Of a DNA stretch of 64,000 nucleotides, positions 9,070-18,650 are shown one piece after another. The stretch covers positions 5,456,001 to 5,520,000 of the forward strand of contig NZ_CP160402.1 in assembly GCF_040730185.1 (NCBI RefSeq). The letters are read 5' to 3'. Numbering within the stretch: the first letter of the stretch is position 1; each line of letters starts with the position of its first letter. Source of the DNA: Streptomyces sp. Je 1-332 (lineage in GTDB: Bacteria; Actinomycetota; Actinomycetes; Streptomycetales; Streptomycetaceae). The position numbers and the translations under genes are program-made. Below the pieces are notes generated by a model. The model was not told the origin of the DNA and ran no database searches. It saw only the letters and a list, made by a program, of their open reading frames with translations.

Positions 9070-9141
9070 GGATGTCTGTTGTGAGCAATGTGTGGCGCCG
9101 ATCGGCGGGCGGGCGATCGGCGCCATGCTTGTATGGAGCGC

Positions 9142-10014
<873 letters not shown>

Positions 10015-10072
10015 TCAGGTGTCGGTCCGATAACGGACCTGACAGCCCTTCTTATACACCCTTGACACCCCT

Positions 10073-10127
10073 AAAGGTCTAGGCCAAGCTCCCCGTACTG
10101 GTCTACACCATTAAAGACCAGGTTCCA
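10073..10127 (+). promoter_or_regulatory. DasR operators (dre) in front of dasA
   Basis: ACTGGTCTACACCATT (10097-10112) matches the palindromic dre consensus ACTGGTCTAGACCAGT closely. A second, weaker site AAAGGTCTAGGCCAAG lies at 10073-10088, and a half-like AAAGACCAGG follows at 10114-10123. A TTGACA at 10062-10067 could be the -35 box of dasA, which would place the sites over the promoter. Both dasA and dasR could be controlled from here. Confidence 0.88.
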
Positions 10128-10201
10128 GTCCCACGGGCAGATCTCGGTCCATTTGGTCGCTGCGGGTGGGGGGTTGACTGGCATCCCTTGAGGAGGGTGA
10201 C

Positions 10202-11479
10202 GTGAAGCGCAAGCTCATAGCGGCCATCGGTGTCGCGGGCATGTTGGTCTCGATCGCGGCCTGTGGCAGCGACGACGACAAGAAGGCCGGGGGAGCCGAC
10301 AGCTTCAAGGGGGAGACCCTGACGCTTTGGGCGATGGACGGCTCAACGCCGGACGGCTGGACCAAGGACGTCAAGGCCGCCTTCGAGAAGAAGACCGGCG
10401 CCAAGCTGAACCTCGAAGTCCAGCAGTGGAACGGCATCCAGCAGAAGCTGACGACCGCCCTCTCCGAGGAGAACCCGCCGGACGTCTTCGAGATCGGCAA
10501 CACGCAGACCGCCGCGTACGCCAAGACCGGCGGGCTCGCCGAGCTCGGCGACCTCAAGGAAGGGGTCGGCGCCGACTGGACCGAGTCGATCAACGAGTCC
10601 TCGGTCGTGGACGGCAAGCAGTACGCCGCCCCGTGGTTCGTCCTGAACCGCGTCGTCATCTACAACAAGAAGGTCTGGGCCGACGCGGGCATCAAGGAGA
10701 CGCCCAAGACCCGCGCGGAGTTCCTGAAGAACCTCAAGACGATCGAGTCCAAGACGGACGCCGAGCCGATCTACCTGCCGGGCCAGAACTGGTACCACTT
10801 CGTCGGCCTGACCATCGGTGAGGGCGCCGAACTGGTCAAGAAGGACGGCGACAAGTACGTCTCCAACCTGACCGACCCCAAGGTCGCCAAGGCCATGAAG
10901 ACGTACAAGGAGTTCGCGGACCTCTCCAAGGCCCCCAAGAACAAGGACGAGGCCACCCCACAGCAGGCCGAGGTCTTCGCCAAGGGCAAGACCGGCGCCT
11001 TCATCGGCATGAGCTGGGAGGCCGCGACCGCGATCAAGGCCAGCAAGGACAAGAAGTTCGAGGAGAACATCGGCTACTTCACCATCCCCGGTGCCACGGC
11101 CGACAAGCCCGAGGGCGTCTTCCTGGGCGGCTCGAACCTCGCCGTCGCCGCGACCAGCAAGAAGCAGGAGCTCGCCAAGGAGTTCCTGAAGATCGCGCTG
11201 TCGGACAAGTTCGAGGGTGCGCTCGCCAAGGAAGGCGGCGTCATCCCGAACAAGCAGGCCTTGGAGGCCCAGCTCAAGGGCAACCCGGCCGCCGAGGCGA
11301 TGGCCCCCGCGACCGCCGGTGGCGGCACGACCCCGCTGATCCCGGAGTGGGCCGCGGTGGAGAACCCGCCGAACCCGATCAAGAACTACATGACCGCGGT
11401 GCTCAACGGTAAGTCGAACGCCGACGCCGCCGAACAGGTCGAGGGCGAGTTCAACAAGCGCCTGGCGCAGAAGCAGTAA
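10202..11479 (+). CDS. dasA: N,N'-diacetylchitobiose-binding lipoprotein DasA
   Basis: Extracellular solute-binding protein (family 1) of the chitobiose ABC importer. The 425-residue product starts with GTG and has a lipoprotein signal, MKRKLIAA...SIAAC with Cys at residue 21, so it is anchored outside the membrane. The body (ETLTLWAMDGSTPDGWTKDV..., rich in Lys) is a typical sugar-binding protein. DasA has the known role of capturing (GlcNAc)2 and influences development in S. coelicolor. It heads the dasABCD operon under DasR control; an SD (GAGGAGGGTGAC) precedes the start. Confidence 0.96.
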   Translation: MKRKLIAAIGVAGMLVSIAACGSDDDKKAGGADSFKGETLTLWAMDGSTPDGWTKDVKAAFEKKTGAKLNLEVQQWNGIQQKLTTALSEENPPDVFEIGNTQTAAYAKTGGLAELGDLKEGVGADWTESINESSVVDGKQYAAPWFVLNRVVIYNKKVWADAGIKETPKTRAEFLKNLKTIESKTDAEPIYLPGQNWYHFVGLTIGEGAELVKKDGDKYVSNLTDPKVAKAMKTYKEFADLSKAPKNKDEATPQQAEVFAKGKTGAFIGMSWEAATAIKASKDKKFEENIGYFTIPGATADKPEGVFLGGSNLAVAATSKKQELAKEFLKIALSDKFEGALAKEGGVIPNKQALEAQLKGNPAAEAMAPATAGGGTTPLIPEWAAVENPPNPIKNYMTAVLNGKSNADAAEQVEGEFNKRLAQKQ

Positions 11480-11585
11480 GGGCGTACTCCTGCCGGGGAT
11501 TCCGGGCCCGGGGTGTCATCACCCCCGGGCCCGGTGCCCCGGCGCAGCGCTGCGTTCCGCGATGCCCACGAAAGAGATGGCGAGC

Positions 11586-12566
11586 ATGACCGTGCAGACC
11601 GAACGGCCGCCCTCCGGCCCGACGGACGTCGTGAAAACGGACGGACGGCCGGCTGATCCCGGCAAGCCCCGCGAGCGGGCCCGGTCGCTCGCCCCCTATC
11701 TGCTCCTGCTTCCCGCGATCGCGGCCACCCTGGTGTTCCTCGGCTGGCCGCTGGTCAACAACGGGATCCTGTCGTTCCAGAACCTCAACATGAGGCAGTT
11801 CATCCTGCACCTCACGGAGTGGAACGGGATCGACAACTTCAAGGAGGTCCTCAGCGGCGAGGACTTCTGGCGGGTCACCGGGCGCTCGATCGCGTTCACC
11901 GCGGTCAACGTCGTACTGATCATGCTGCTCGGCACGCTGGTGGGCCTGCTGCTCGCGCGGCTCGGCAAGCGGATGCGGACGCTGCTCCTGGTCGGACTCG
12001 TGCTCGCCTGGGCCATGCCGATCATCGCGTCGACCACCGTCTACCAGTGGCTGTTCGCGACCCGCTTCGGCGTCGTCAACTGGGTCCTGGACAAGGCCGG
12101 CTGGCACTCGATGGCCGACTACGACTGGATGGGCAGCCAGTACTCCACGTTCTTCGTGGTCATCGTCCTGATCGTCTGGCAGTCGATCCCGTTCGTGGCG
12201 ATCAACCTGTACGCCGCGACGACGACGATCCCCAAGGAGCTCTACGAAGCCGCGTCGCTGGACGGCGCAGGAGCGTGGAAGCGGTTCACGAACGTCACGC
12301 TGCCGTACATGAAGCCCTTCCTCTACGCGACGACGTTCCTGGAGATCATCTGGGTCTTCAAGGCGTTCGCGCAGGTCATGGCGCTCAACGAGGGCGGCCC
12401 CGACCGGCTCACCGAGATCCTGCCCGTCTACGCCTACATCGAGGGCATGGGCAACCAGCACTTCGGCATGGGTGCGGCGATCGCGCTGCTCACGATCGTC
12501 ATCCTGCTGGCCCTGACCTCCTTCTATCTGCGGATCGTGCTCAAGCAAGGGGAGGACGAGCTGTGA
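11586..12566 (+). CDS. dasB: Chitobiose ABC transporter permease DasB
   Basis: MalF-type inner-membrane permease with six predicted helices after a hydrophilic N-terminus and the ABC-permease loop EAASLDGAGAWKRFTNVTLP (EAA motif) that docks on the ATPase. No ATPase gene is present in the cluster; in Streptomyces the shared ATPase MsiK, encoded elsewhere, energises it. The ATG at 11586 has GAAAGAG at good distance; ATGs at 11562 and 11577 are alternatives. The stop overlaps dasC as GTGA. Confidence 0.93.
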   Translation: MTVQTERPPSGPTDVVKTDGRPADPGKPRERARSLAPYLLLLPAIAATLVFLGWPLVNNGILSFQNLNMRQFILHLTEWNGIDNFKEVLSGEDFWRVTGRSIAFTAVNVVLIMLLGTLVGLLLARLGKRMRTLLLVGLVLAWAMPIIASTTVYQWLFATRFGVVNWVLDKAGWHSMADYDWMGSQYSTFFVVIVLIVWQSIPFVAINLYAATTTIPKELYEAASLDGAGAWKRFTNVTLPYMKPFLYATTFLEIIWVFKAFAQVMALNEGGPDRLTEILPVYAYIEGMGNQHFGMGAAIALLTIVILLALTSFYLRIVLKQGEDEL

Positions 12567-13405
12567 CGCGCAACGCTTCGTCTCGGCGGCTCCGCCGGAT
12601 CTGGCCCAACGCGGTGGCCGTCGTGCTCTTCATCGGGTTCGCCTTCCCGGTCTACTGGATGTTCGCCACGGCCTTCAAGCCGACCGGCGACATCATCAGC
12701 GAGGACCCGGTCTGGCTGCCGACCGACGTGACGTTCGAGCACTTCAAGACGGCCGTCAACGCCGACCACTTCTGGACGATGGTCGGCAACTCCCTCACCG
12801 TCACGCTGCTCGCCGTGGTCTTCTCGCTGATCATCGGCCTCGCGGCGGCGTTCGCACTCGCCCGGATGCGCTTCAAGGGCCGCAAGGGCTTCATCATCGG
12901 CTTCATGCTGGCCCAGATGGCGCCCTGGGAAGTCATGGTCATCGCGATCTACATCATCGTGCGCGACGCCGACATGCTGAACAGCCTGATTCCGCTGACG
13001 CTGTTCTACATGGTGATGATCCTGCCCTTCACGCTCCTGACGCTGCGCGGCTTCGTCGCCGCGGTGCCGCGTGAGCTCGAGGAGTCGGCGATGGTCGACG
13101 GCTGTTCCCGGATGCAGGCGTTCCGCCGGGTGATCCTGCCGCTGCTCGCACCGGGCCTGATGTCGACCTCGCTCTTCGGCTTCATCACCGCCTGGAACGA
13201 ATTCCCGCTGGTGCTTGTCCTCAACAAGGAGGCGGAGGCCAAGACGCTGCCGGTGTGGCTCTCCGGCTTCCGGTCTGTCTACGGCGACGACTGGGGCGCC
13301 ACCATGGCCGCCGCCTCGCTCTTCGCCATCCCGATCCTCGTCCTCTTCGTCTTCCTGCAGCGCAGGGCCGTCAGCGGTCTGACCGACGGTGCCGTGAAGG
13401 GATAA
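12563..13405 (+). CDS. dasC: Chitobiose ABC transporter permease DasC
   Basis: MalG-type permease, 280 residues with six predicted helices and the EAA-type loop EESAMVDGCSRMQAFRRVIL. It pairs with DasB to form the membrane channel for N,N'-diacetylchitobiose. Translation starts at a GTG overlapping the dasB stop (GTGA), so the subunits are coupled. The open frame extends far upstream within dasB but is a shadow there. Confidence 0.94.
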   Translation: MTRNASSRRLRRIWPNAVAVVLFIGFAFPVYWMFATAFKPTGDIISEDPVWLPTDVTFEHFKTAVNADHFWTMVGNSLTVTLLAVVFSLIIGLAAAFALARMRFKGRKGFIIGFMLAQMAPWEVMVIAIYIIVRDADMLNSLIPLTLFYMVMILPFTLLTLRGFVAAVPRELEESAMVDGCSRMQAFRRVILPLLAPGLMSTSLFGFITAWNEFPLVLVLNKEAEAKTLPVWLSGFRSVYGDDWGATMAAASLFAIPILVLFVFLQRRAVSGLTDGAVKG

Positions 13406-13413
13406 CACGCCAA

Positions 13414-14907
13414 ATGACGACACTTACCAGCCCCACCGACACTCTGACCCGCGACGCCCTGACCGTCCTGCAGCCCGGCTTCGTCGGGACCAGCGCGCCG
13501 GACTGGCTGCTCCGCAGGATCGGTGAGGGCCTCGCATCGGTCGGCCTGTTCGGCCGCAACATCGCCTCGCCCGAACAACTGGCCGCCCTGACGGCCCAGT
13601 TGCGTGCCGAGCGCGACGACGTCCTGGTCGCCATCGACGAGGAGGGCGGTGACGTGACCCGCCTGGAGGTCCGCTCCGGCTCCTCCTTCCCCGGCAACCA
13701 CGCGCTCGGCGCGGTCGACGACACGGCGCTCACCCGTGACGTGGCCGCCGAGCTCGGCCGCCGGCTCGCCGCGTGCGGCGTCAACCTCAACTGGGCGCCG
13801 TCCGCCGACGTCAACTCCAACCCGGACAACCCCGTCATCGGCGTACGCTCCTTCGGCGCCGACCCGCTCCTGGTGGCCCGGCACACCGCCGCCTACGTCG
13901 AGGGACTGCAGTCCGCGGGCGTCGCCGCCTGCACCAAGCACTTCCCGGGGCACGGCGACACCGCGGTCGACTCGCACCATGACGTGCCGCGCATCGGCGT
14001 CGACCCCGAGGTGCTCAGGGCGCGTGACCTGGCGCCGTTCCGGGCCGCGATCGCCGCGGGCACGCGCGCCGTGATGAGCGCGCACATCCTCGTCCCGTCG
14101 CTGGACGCGGAGTACCCGGCGACGCTCTCGCACCGCATCCTGACAGGAATCCTGCGCGAGGAACTCGGGTACGACGGCCTGATCGTCACGGACGGCATGG
14201 AGATGCAGGCCATCTCCGCCACGTACGGCATCGAGCGCGGCAGCGTCCTCGCCATCGCCGCGGGCGCCGACGCGATCTGCGTGGGCGGTGGCCTCGCGGA
14301 CGACGACACGGTCCTGCGCCTGCGCGACGCGCTGGTCGGGGCCGTGCGCGCGGGCGAGCTCTCCGAGGAGCGCCTCGCCGACGCGGCCACGCGTGTACGG
14401 GCGTTGGCCCACTGGACTTCGGTGTCGGGCGCGGCCGATCGTTCGGGGGGCGCGCCCGGCACCGAAGTCGGCCTGGTCGCGGCCCGCCGCGCCCTGACGG
14501 TCACCCGGGGCGAGACCTACGCGGCCCCGCTCACCGAAGCTCCGTTCGTCGCCGCCTTCACGCCGATGGCCAACATCGCGGTGGGCGACGAGACCCCGTG
14601 GGGCGTGGCCGCGGAGCTGGAACGCCTGCTCCCCGGCACGGAGACCGGCAGTTTCACGGGCGCGGACGCGGGTGCGCTGGCCCTCTCGGAGGCGGGGGAG
14701 CGTCGGATCGTGGCCGTCGTCCGCGATGCCCACCGCCACACGTGGATGGCGGAGTCCCTGACCACCCTCCTGACGGCCCGCCCCGACACCATCGTGGTCG
14801 AGATGGGCGTCCCCCAGTCCGCCCCGACGGGCTCCCTCCACATCGCCACCCACGGCGCGGCAAGGGTGTGCGGTCTGGCGGCGGCAGAGGTGATCACAGG
14901 GGCGTAG
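13414..14907 (+). CDS. dasD: Intracellular beta-N-acetylglucosaminidase DasD (GH3)
   Basis: A 497-residue glycoside hydrolase family 3 enzyme that splits imported chitobiose to GlcNAc. Seen motifs: the GH3 N-acetylglucosaminidase signature KHFPGHGDT (about residues 175-183), whose His belongs to the Asp-His acid/base dyad, and GLIVTDGMEMQ (near 255) with the nucleophile Asp. There is no signal peptide, in agreement with a cytoplasmic role after uptake. It starts 8 bases after dasC and ends the operon. The C-terminal third is outside the catalytic barrel. Confidence 0.94.
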   Translation: MTTLTSPTDTLTRDALTVLQPGFVGTSAPDWLLRRIGEGLASVGLFGRNIASPEQLAALTAQLRAERDDVLVAIDEEGGDVTRLEVRSGSSFPGNHALGAVDDTALTRDVAAELGRRLAACGVNLNWAPSADVNSNPDNPVIGVRSFGADPLLVARHTAAYVEGLQSAGVAACTKHFPGHGDTAVDSHHDVPRIGVDPEVLRARDLAPFRAAIAAGTRAVMSAHILVPSLDAEYPATLSHRILTGILREELGYDGLIVTDGMEMQAISATYGIERGSVLAIAAGADAICVGGGLADDDTVLRLRDALVGAVRAGELSEERLADAATRVRALAHWTSVSGAADRSGGAPGTEVGLVAARRALTVTRGETYAAPLTEAPFVAAFTPMANIAVGDETPWGVAAELERLLPGTETGSFTGADAGALALSEAGERRIVAVVRDAHRHTWMAESLTTLLTARPDTIVVEMGVPQSAPTGSLHIATHGAARVCGLAAAEVITGA

Positions 14908-14911
14908 GAGA

Positions 14912-14929
14912 GCGCCCCTTAAGGGGCGC
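14912..14929. terminator. Palindromic hairpin after dasD
   Basis: A perfect palindrome GCGCCCCTTAAGGGGCGC begins four bases after the dasD stop. Such AGGGGCGCGGGGAACTGCGCG-like blocks occur between genes throughout Streptomyces genomes and usually mark 3' ends of transcripts. Confidence 0.6.
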
Positions 14930-14981
14930 GGGGAACTGCGCGCCCAGCCCCCACGCACCCGCGGGTGAGGCACAAGCAAAA

Positions 14982-15023
14982 AGGTGCCGGACCGCCCCCC
15001 AGCAGGGGGGCAGGCCCGGCACC
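14982..15023 (-). terminator. Terminator of nagB
   Basis: Nested inverted repeats AGGTGCCGG...CCGGCACCT around CCCCCC...GGGGGG form a strong GC hairpin 24 bases past the nagB stop; on the minus strand it is followed by TTTTT. It separates convergent dasD and nagB. Confidence 0.85.
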
Positions 15024-15047
15024 TCCGCTCAGGGCCCAGGGGCCCGA

Positions 15048-15833
15048 CTAAAGCCCTTGCCAGGCAGGCTTCGCCGCATACGTGGCCCGGAAGTACTCCC
15101 CGAGCTTCAGCTTGGCGGCAGCCGCCTCGTCCACGACGACCGTCGCATGCCGGTGCAACTGCAGAGCCGAAGCCGGAACGACGGCGGCGACAGGTCCCTC
15201 CACCGTCGCGGCCACCGCGTCCGCCTTGCCCTCACCGGTGGCGAGCAGCACCAGATGCCGGGCTTCGAGGATCGTCCCGATCCCCTGCGTGATCACGTGG
15301 TGCGGCACCTGCTCGATGTCCCCGTCGAAGAAGCGCGCGTTGTCCACCCGCGTCTGCTCCGTCAGCGTCTTGATCCGCGTACGCGAGGCGAGCGAGGAGC
15401 ACGGTTCGTTGAACCCGATGTGCCCGTCCGTGCCGATCCCGAGCAGCTGGAGGTCCACACCCCCGGCGTCCGCGAGCGCCTGGTCGTACGCCTCGCAGGC
15501 CGCCTGCACGTCCTGTGCGCTGCCGTCGGGCCCCATGAAGGACTTCTCGCTGAGCCCCAGCGGCTCGACGACCTCGCGCAGCACCACGGAGCGGTAGGAC
15601 TCGGGGTGCCCGGCGGGCAGCCCCACGTACTCGTCGAGCTGGCAGATCCGCGCCTGCGACGCGTCCACGGCACCGGAGCCGACCTTGGCGGCCAGGGCTT
15701 CGTAGATGGGCAGCGGGGTGGATCCGGTGGCGACACCGAGCAGGGCGTCAGGCTTGCGGCGGACCAAGGCGGCCATGGCCTCCGCGATGAGCTCGCCGCC
15801 TGCCTTGGCGTCCGGGACGATGACAACTTCCAC
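15048..15833 (-). CDS. nagB: Glucosamine-6-phosphate deaminase NagB
   Basis: Converts glucosamine-6-phosphate to fructose-6-phosphate and ammonia, the last step feeding chitin-derived GlcNAc into glycolysis. The 261-residue protein shows the family motifs GVATGSTPLPIYEAL, LDEYVGLP and GIGTDGHIGFNEP. A GTG start gives the family's N-terminus VEVVIVPDA; the open frame upstream is non-conserved and crosses the promoter. It also controls the level of GlcN-6-P, the DasR effector, so it closes the regulatory loop of the locus. A DasR operator lies 68 bases upstream of the start. Confidence 0.97.
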   Translation of the reverse strand: MEVVIVPDAKAGGELIAEAMAALVRRKPDALLGVATGSTPLPIYEALAAKVGSGAVDASQARICQLDEYVGLPAGHPESYRSVVLREVVEPLGLSEKSFMGPDGSAQDVQAACEAYDQALADAGGVDLQLLGIGTDGHIGFNEPCSSLASRTRIKTLTEQTRVDNARFFDGDIEQVPHHVITQGIGTILEARHLVLLATGEGKADAVAATVEGPVAAVVPASALQLHRHATVVVDEAAAAKLKLGEYFRATYAAKPAWQGL

Positions 15834-15900
15834 GCTGGGCCTGCCGATCTGGAGAGGGCTCACGGGCCCGGAGAGAGGACCCACGGGGGACAACTGGCTA

Positions 15901-15916
15901 TGTGGTATAGACCAAT
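15901..15916 (-). promoter_or_regulatory. DasR operator (dre) of nagB
   Basis: On the minus strand ATTGGTCTATACCACA matches the dre consensus ACTGGTCTAGACCAGT except at one inner and a few outer positions. Its position upstream of nagB fits known DasR control of nagB. Confidence 0.88.
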
Positions 15917-16392
15917 CTAGCAGAGCTGGCCCGCCAGGTCCCCCGCTTCCGGGGCTTCGGGTTCCCGCCTTGCGTCACGCGTTCCCGCCTCCCGTCGACG
16001 CGTCACTCCCGTTCCATGCTCGGCGCTCCGGGGTGCCTTCGCAGGTCGAGCCCCGCCGACGCTGGAAGCGGTGGCCGAGCTGGCCATGCGGGTCCGGCCC
16101 GATGTACAACAAACATCTGCCGACGCGTAGACACAAGCGAATGGTCTAGTCCACAATGCGTGGGTAAAAGCATCCGCCCTTCCCGCACAGGAGGGCGGAC
16201 CGAGGAACCGGCACTCTCTGCCCTGACCGTGTCGGATCCTTAGATCGACCGTCCGGTACCGCACATTCCGGTGGTCGGTGTTCCTGAAGGGCTGCGGTGC
16301 CGTGGGTGGGTTGAGGGTCCCGCCCTGGCGCCGCGGCTCGTCGGGATTCTCCCGGAGCAGGCCCGCCGGACGTGCCAGGTACGCTCGCACAC
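15917..16392. other. Gene-poor 476-bp region with a DasR-like site
   Basis: No credible coding region is seen between nagB and the sensor kinase gene. It holds a dre-like palindrome at 16140-16155 (described separately) and, just before the kinase gene, TACGCT (16380-16385), a possible -10 box placed 7 bases from the GTG start. Confidence 0.6.
16140..16155. promoter_or_regulatory. Additional dre-like palindrome
   Basis: AATGGTCTAGTCCACA keeps the central TGGTCTAG of dre with a second half TCCA, one mismatch in the core. It is 238 bases upstream of the kinase gene and 307 bases from nagB, so its target is not obvious; the nearest start codon belongs to the PdtaS-type kinase. Confidence 0.55.
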
Positions 16393-17868
16393 GTGCCCTC
16401 CATGAACGACCTCGTACGCCAGCACACCGCTCTCGGTGACTCCGATCTCGAGTGGCTGCATCTGCTGGTCTCGGAGTGGCAGCTGCTCTCCGACCTCTCC
16501 TTCGCCGACCTCGTGCTGTGGGTTCCCACCCGCGACGGCACCCGCTATGTCTCCGTGGCGCAGATGCGGCCCAACACCGGGCCCACCTCCTACCAGGACG
16601 ACATGGTCGGCCACCTCGTCCCGCGCGGCCGCCGCCCGCTGCTCGACGCCGCCCTCGACGAGGGCCGCATCGTGCGCGAGGGCGACCCCGAGTGGCGCGA
16701 AGAGGTCCCGGTGCGGGTCGAGTCCATCCCCGTACGCAGGGAAGGGCGGGTCCTCGGGGTCATCGCCCGCAACACGAACCTGCTCACGGTGCGCACCCCT
16801 TCGCGCCTCGAACTGACCTACCTCCAGTCGGCGTCCGACCTGGCCCAGATGATCGCCGCGGGGTCCTTCCCGTTCCCCGGCCAGCAGGTCGACATGGACG
16901 CCTCCCCGCGTGTGGGCGACGGTCTGCTCCGGCTCGACGCGGACGGCATCGTCCAGTACGCGTCGCCGAACGCGCTCTCCGCGTACCACCGCCTCGGCCT
17001 CGCGGCGGACCTGGTCGGCCACCACCTCGGCACGGCGACCGCCGAACTCGCCCCGTCCCGCGGCCCGGTGGACGAGGCGCTCGCCAAGGTCGCCAGCGGC
17101 TGGGCGCCCCGCGAGTTCGAGATCGAGGGCGGCGACGGCGTGATCCAGCTCCGCGCGATCCCGCTCAAGCCCAAGGGCCCGCGCATCGGTTCGCTCGTCC
17201 TGCTCCGCGACGTCACCGAACTGCGCCGTCGCGAGCGGGAGTTGATCACCAAGGACGCGACCATCCGGGAGATCCACCACCGGGTGAAGAACAACCTCCA
17301 GACGGTCGCCGCGCTCCTTCGCCTCCAGGCGCGCCGCATCGACTCCGCCACCGGCCGCGAAGCCCTCGAAGAGGCCGTACGCCGCGTGGGCTCCATCGCG
17401 ATCGTGCACGAGACGCTGTCCCAGAACCTGGACGAGCGTGTGGAGTTCGACGAGATCGCCGACCGTGTCCTCGCGATGGTCGCCGAGATCTCGCCCGGCA
17501 AGGTCACCGGCCGGCGCACCGGCCGCTTCGGCATCCTGGACGCCGAGGTCGCGACCCCGTTGTCGATGGTCCTCACGGAGATTCTCCAGAACGCCCTGGA
17601 GCACGGCTTCCAGGAAGGGGACACCGGCACGGTCGAGGTCTCGGCCGTGCGTGGCGGCACCAGCAAGGACGCCCGTCTCCTGATCACCGTCCAGGACGAC
17701 GGCGTCGGCCTGCCCGACGGCTTCGATCCGCACCGCTCGGGCAACCTCGGCCTTCAGATCGTCCGCACCCTGGTGGAGGGCGAGATGGGCGGCACGTTCG
17801 ACATGGTGCGCGCCCCGGAGCGCGGCACGCAGGTCCTCCTCGACATCCCGGTGCGCGCCGACAAGTAG
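16393..17868 (+). CDS. PdtaS-type sensor histidine kinase (GAF-PAS-HisKA_2-HATPase)
   Basis: A cytosolic histidine kinase related along its whole length to mycobacterial PdtaS. Domain order: GAF-like region (about residues 1-150), PAS (about 170-280, with YASPNALSAYHRLGL), HisKA_2 phosphoacceptor IREIHHRVKNNLQTVAALL near residue 296, and a C-terminal ATPase with N-box ILQNALEHGF and DDGVGLP. No transmembrane segment is present. PdtaS signals to the RNA-binding ANTAR regulator PdtaR, which is not in this window. The GTG at 16393 is preceded at 7 bases by TACGCT and no SD, so a leaderless transcript is likely. The next gene, wblE, is the whiB1-type neighbour also found next to pdtaS in Mycobacterium. 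Confidence 0.9.
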   Translation: MPSMNDLVRQHTALGDSDLEWLHLLVSEWQLLSDLSFADLVLWVPTRDGTRYVSVAQMRPNTGPTSYQDDMVGHLVPRGRRPLLDAALDEGRIVREGDPEWREEVPVRVESIPVRREGRVLGVIARNTNLLTVRTPSRLELTYLQSASDLAQMIAAGSFPFPGQQVDMDASPRVGDGLLRLDADGIVQYASPNALSAYHRLGLAADLVGHHLGTATAELAPSRGPVDEALAKVASGWAPREFEIEGGDGVIQLRAIPLKPKGPRIGSLVLLRDVTELRRRERELITKDATIREIHHRVKNNLQTVAALLRLQARRIDSATGREALEEAVRRVGSIAIVHETLSQNLDERVEFDEIADRVLAMVAEISPGKVTGRRTGRFGILDAEVATPLSMVLTEILQNALEHGFQEGDTGTVEVSAVRGGTSKDARLLITVQDDGVGLPDGFDPHRSGNLGLQIVRTLVEGEMGGTFDMVRAPERGTQVLLDIPVRADK

Positions 17869-17924
17869 CGCACGCGGGCAGGGAAGTGCGCTACGGAACA
17901 CGCATACGGAACGCGCATACGCAA

Positions 17925-17965
17925 AGCAGTGAGCCCCGGACCGAAGTGGTCCGGGGCTCACTGCT
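17925..17965 (+). terminator. Strong terminator hairpin after the sensor kinase
   Basis: A perfect 18-bp stem AGCAGTGAGCCCCGGACC with a 5-nt loop lies between the convergent kinase and wblE genes; it can act in both directions. Confidence 0.88.
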
Positions 17966-18073
17966 CACGTTGCATTGCGCATCGGGGGGTACTGCGCGGC
18001 TGCGGCTCGGGGGCGGGAGATGCGTACTCGCTGTACGCGCCGCCGGGCTAAAGCTCGTAGGGGGGCGTGACCG

Positions 18074-18331
18074 TCAGGCGCTTGCCTGGCGTGCACGGTT
18101 GCGAGCGGCACGGCGCTTCATTGCGCGGCGCTCGTCCTCGCTGAGGCCACCCCAGACACCCGAGTCCTGGCCGGACTCGAGCGCCCACTGCAGGCACTGC
18201 TCCATGACGGGGCAGCGGCGGCAGACGGCCTTGGCTTCCTCGATCTGCAGCAGCGCAGGACCGGTGTTGCCGATGGGGAAGAAGAGCTCGGGGTCTTCCT
18301 CGCGGCAAACGGCGTTGTGACGCCAGTCCAT
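18074..18331 (-). CDS. wblE: WhiB-family iron-sulfur regulator WblE (WhiB1-like)
   Basis: An 85-residue WhiB-like protein with the four cluster-binding cysteines (C9, C37, C40, C46 in VCRRCPVMEQC), the G-V-W-G-G turn and a basic C-terminal tail. WhiB proteins hold a [4Fe-4S] cluster, sense NO or oxygen and bind the housekeeping sigma factor. Closeness to the WhiB1/WblE group is judged from the sequence and from the adjacent pdtaS gene. A strong SD (AAGGAGAGGTAGCAGCC) precedes the ATG. A GTG-N8-CAC palindrome lies 45 bases upstream. Confidence 0.95.
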   Translation of the reverse strand: MDWRHNAVCREEDPELFFPIGNTGPALLQIEEAKAVCRRCPVMEQCLQWALESGQDSGVWGGLSEDERRAMKRRAARNRARQASA

Positions 18332-18650
18332 GGCTGCTACCTCTCCTTGGTATTACGTACAAGCTTGCTTGTGAATGTGAACGCTTTCACGAATCCCTCG
18401 ACGACGGAAGGGACTTTCGTCACATACGCGACGATGTCCTATGTGTTGAGGAGGGGGTTCTGGCTTTCTGTGGGGCCGATGTTGCGGGCCGTCCCGATCG
18501 CCATGTAGAGATTCGCAAACCTCGGCGGCGGATACAACCCCTTCCGGCAAGTTTTTTTTGATTCCTCAGTGTCGGCTGGGTCACAGCCGTACTTCCATGG
18601 GGTGGACCCTGGCCTAAACGTTCGAGTGAAAGGAGTTTGGGCCCTTCCAC
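18332..18650. other. 319-bp intergenic region upstream of wblE
   Basis: No gene seen. It contains GTGAACGCTTTCAC (18377-18390), a palindrome of the GTG-N8-CAC type bound by Crp proteins, with another GTGAA just beside it (18371-18375), and a run of eight T residues at 18552-18559. I could not assign a clear -35/-10 pair for wblE. Confidence 0.5.

Noticed and set aside
16016..16243. 75-codon plus-strand frame in the nagB-kinase gap
   Set aside because: No SD, no family, and it overlaps the DasR-like site; more likely chance.
18545..18600. SigR-type promoter (GGAAT...GTT) upstream of wblE
   Set aside because: The GGAAT and GTT elements are present on the minus strand but about 22 bases apart instead of 18-19.
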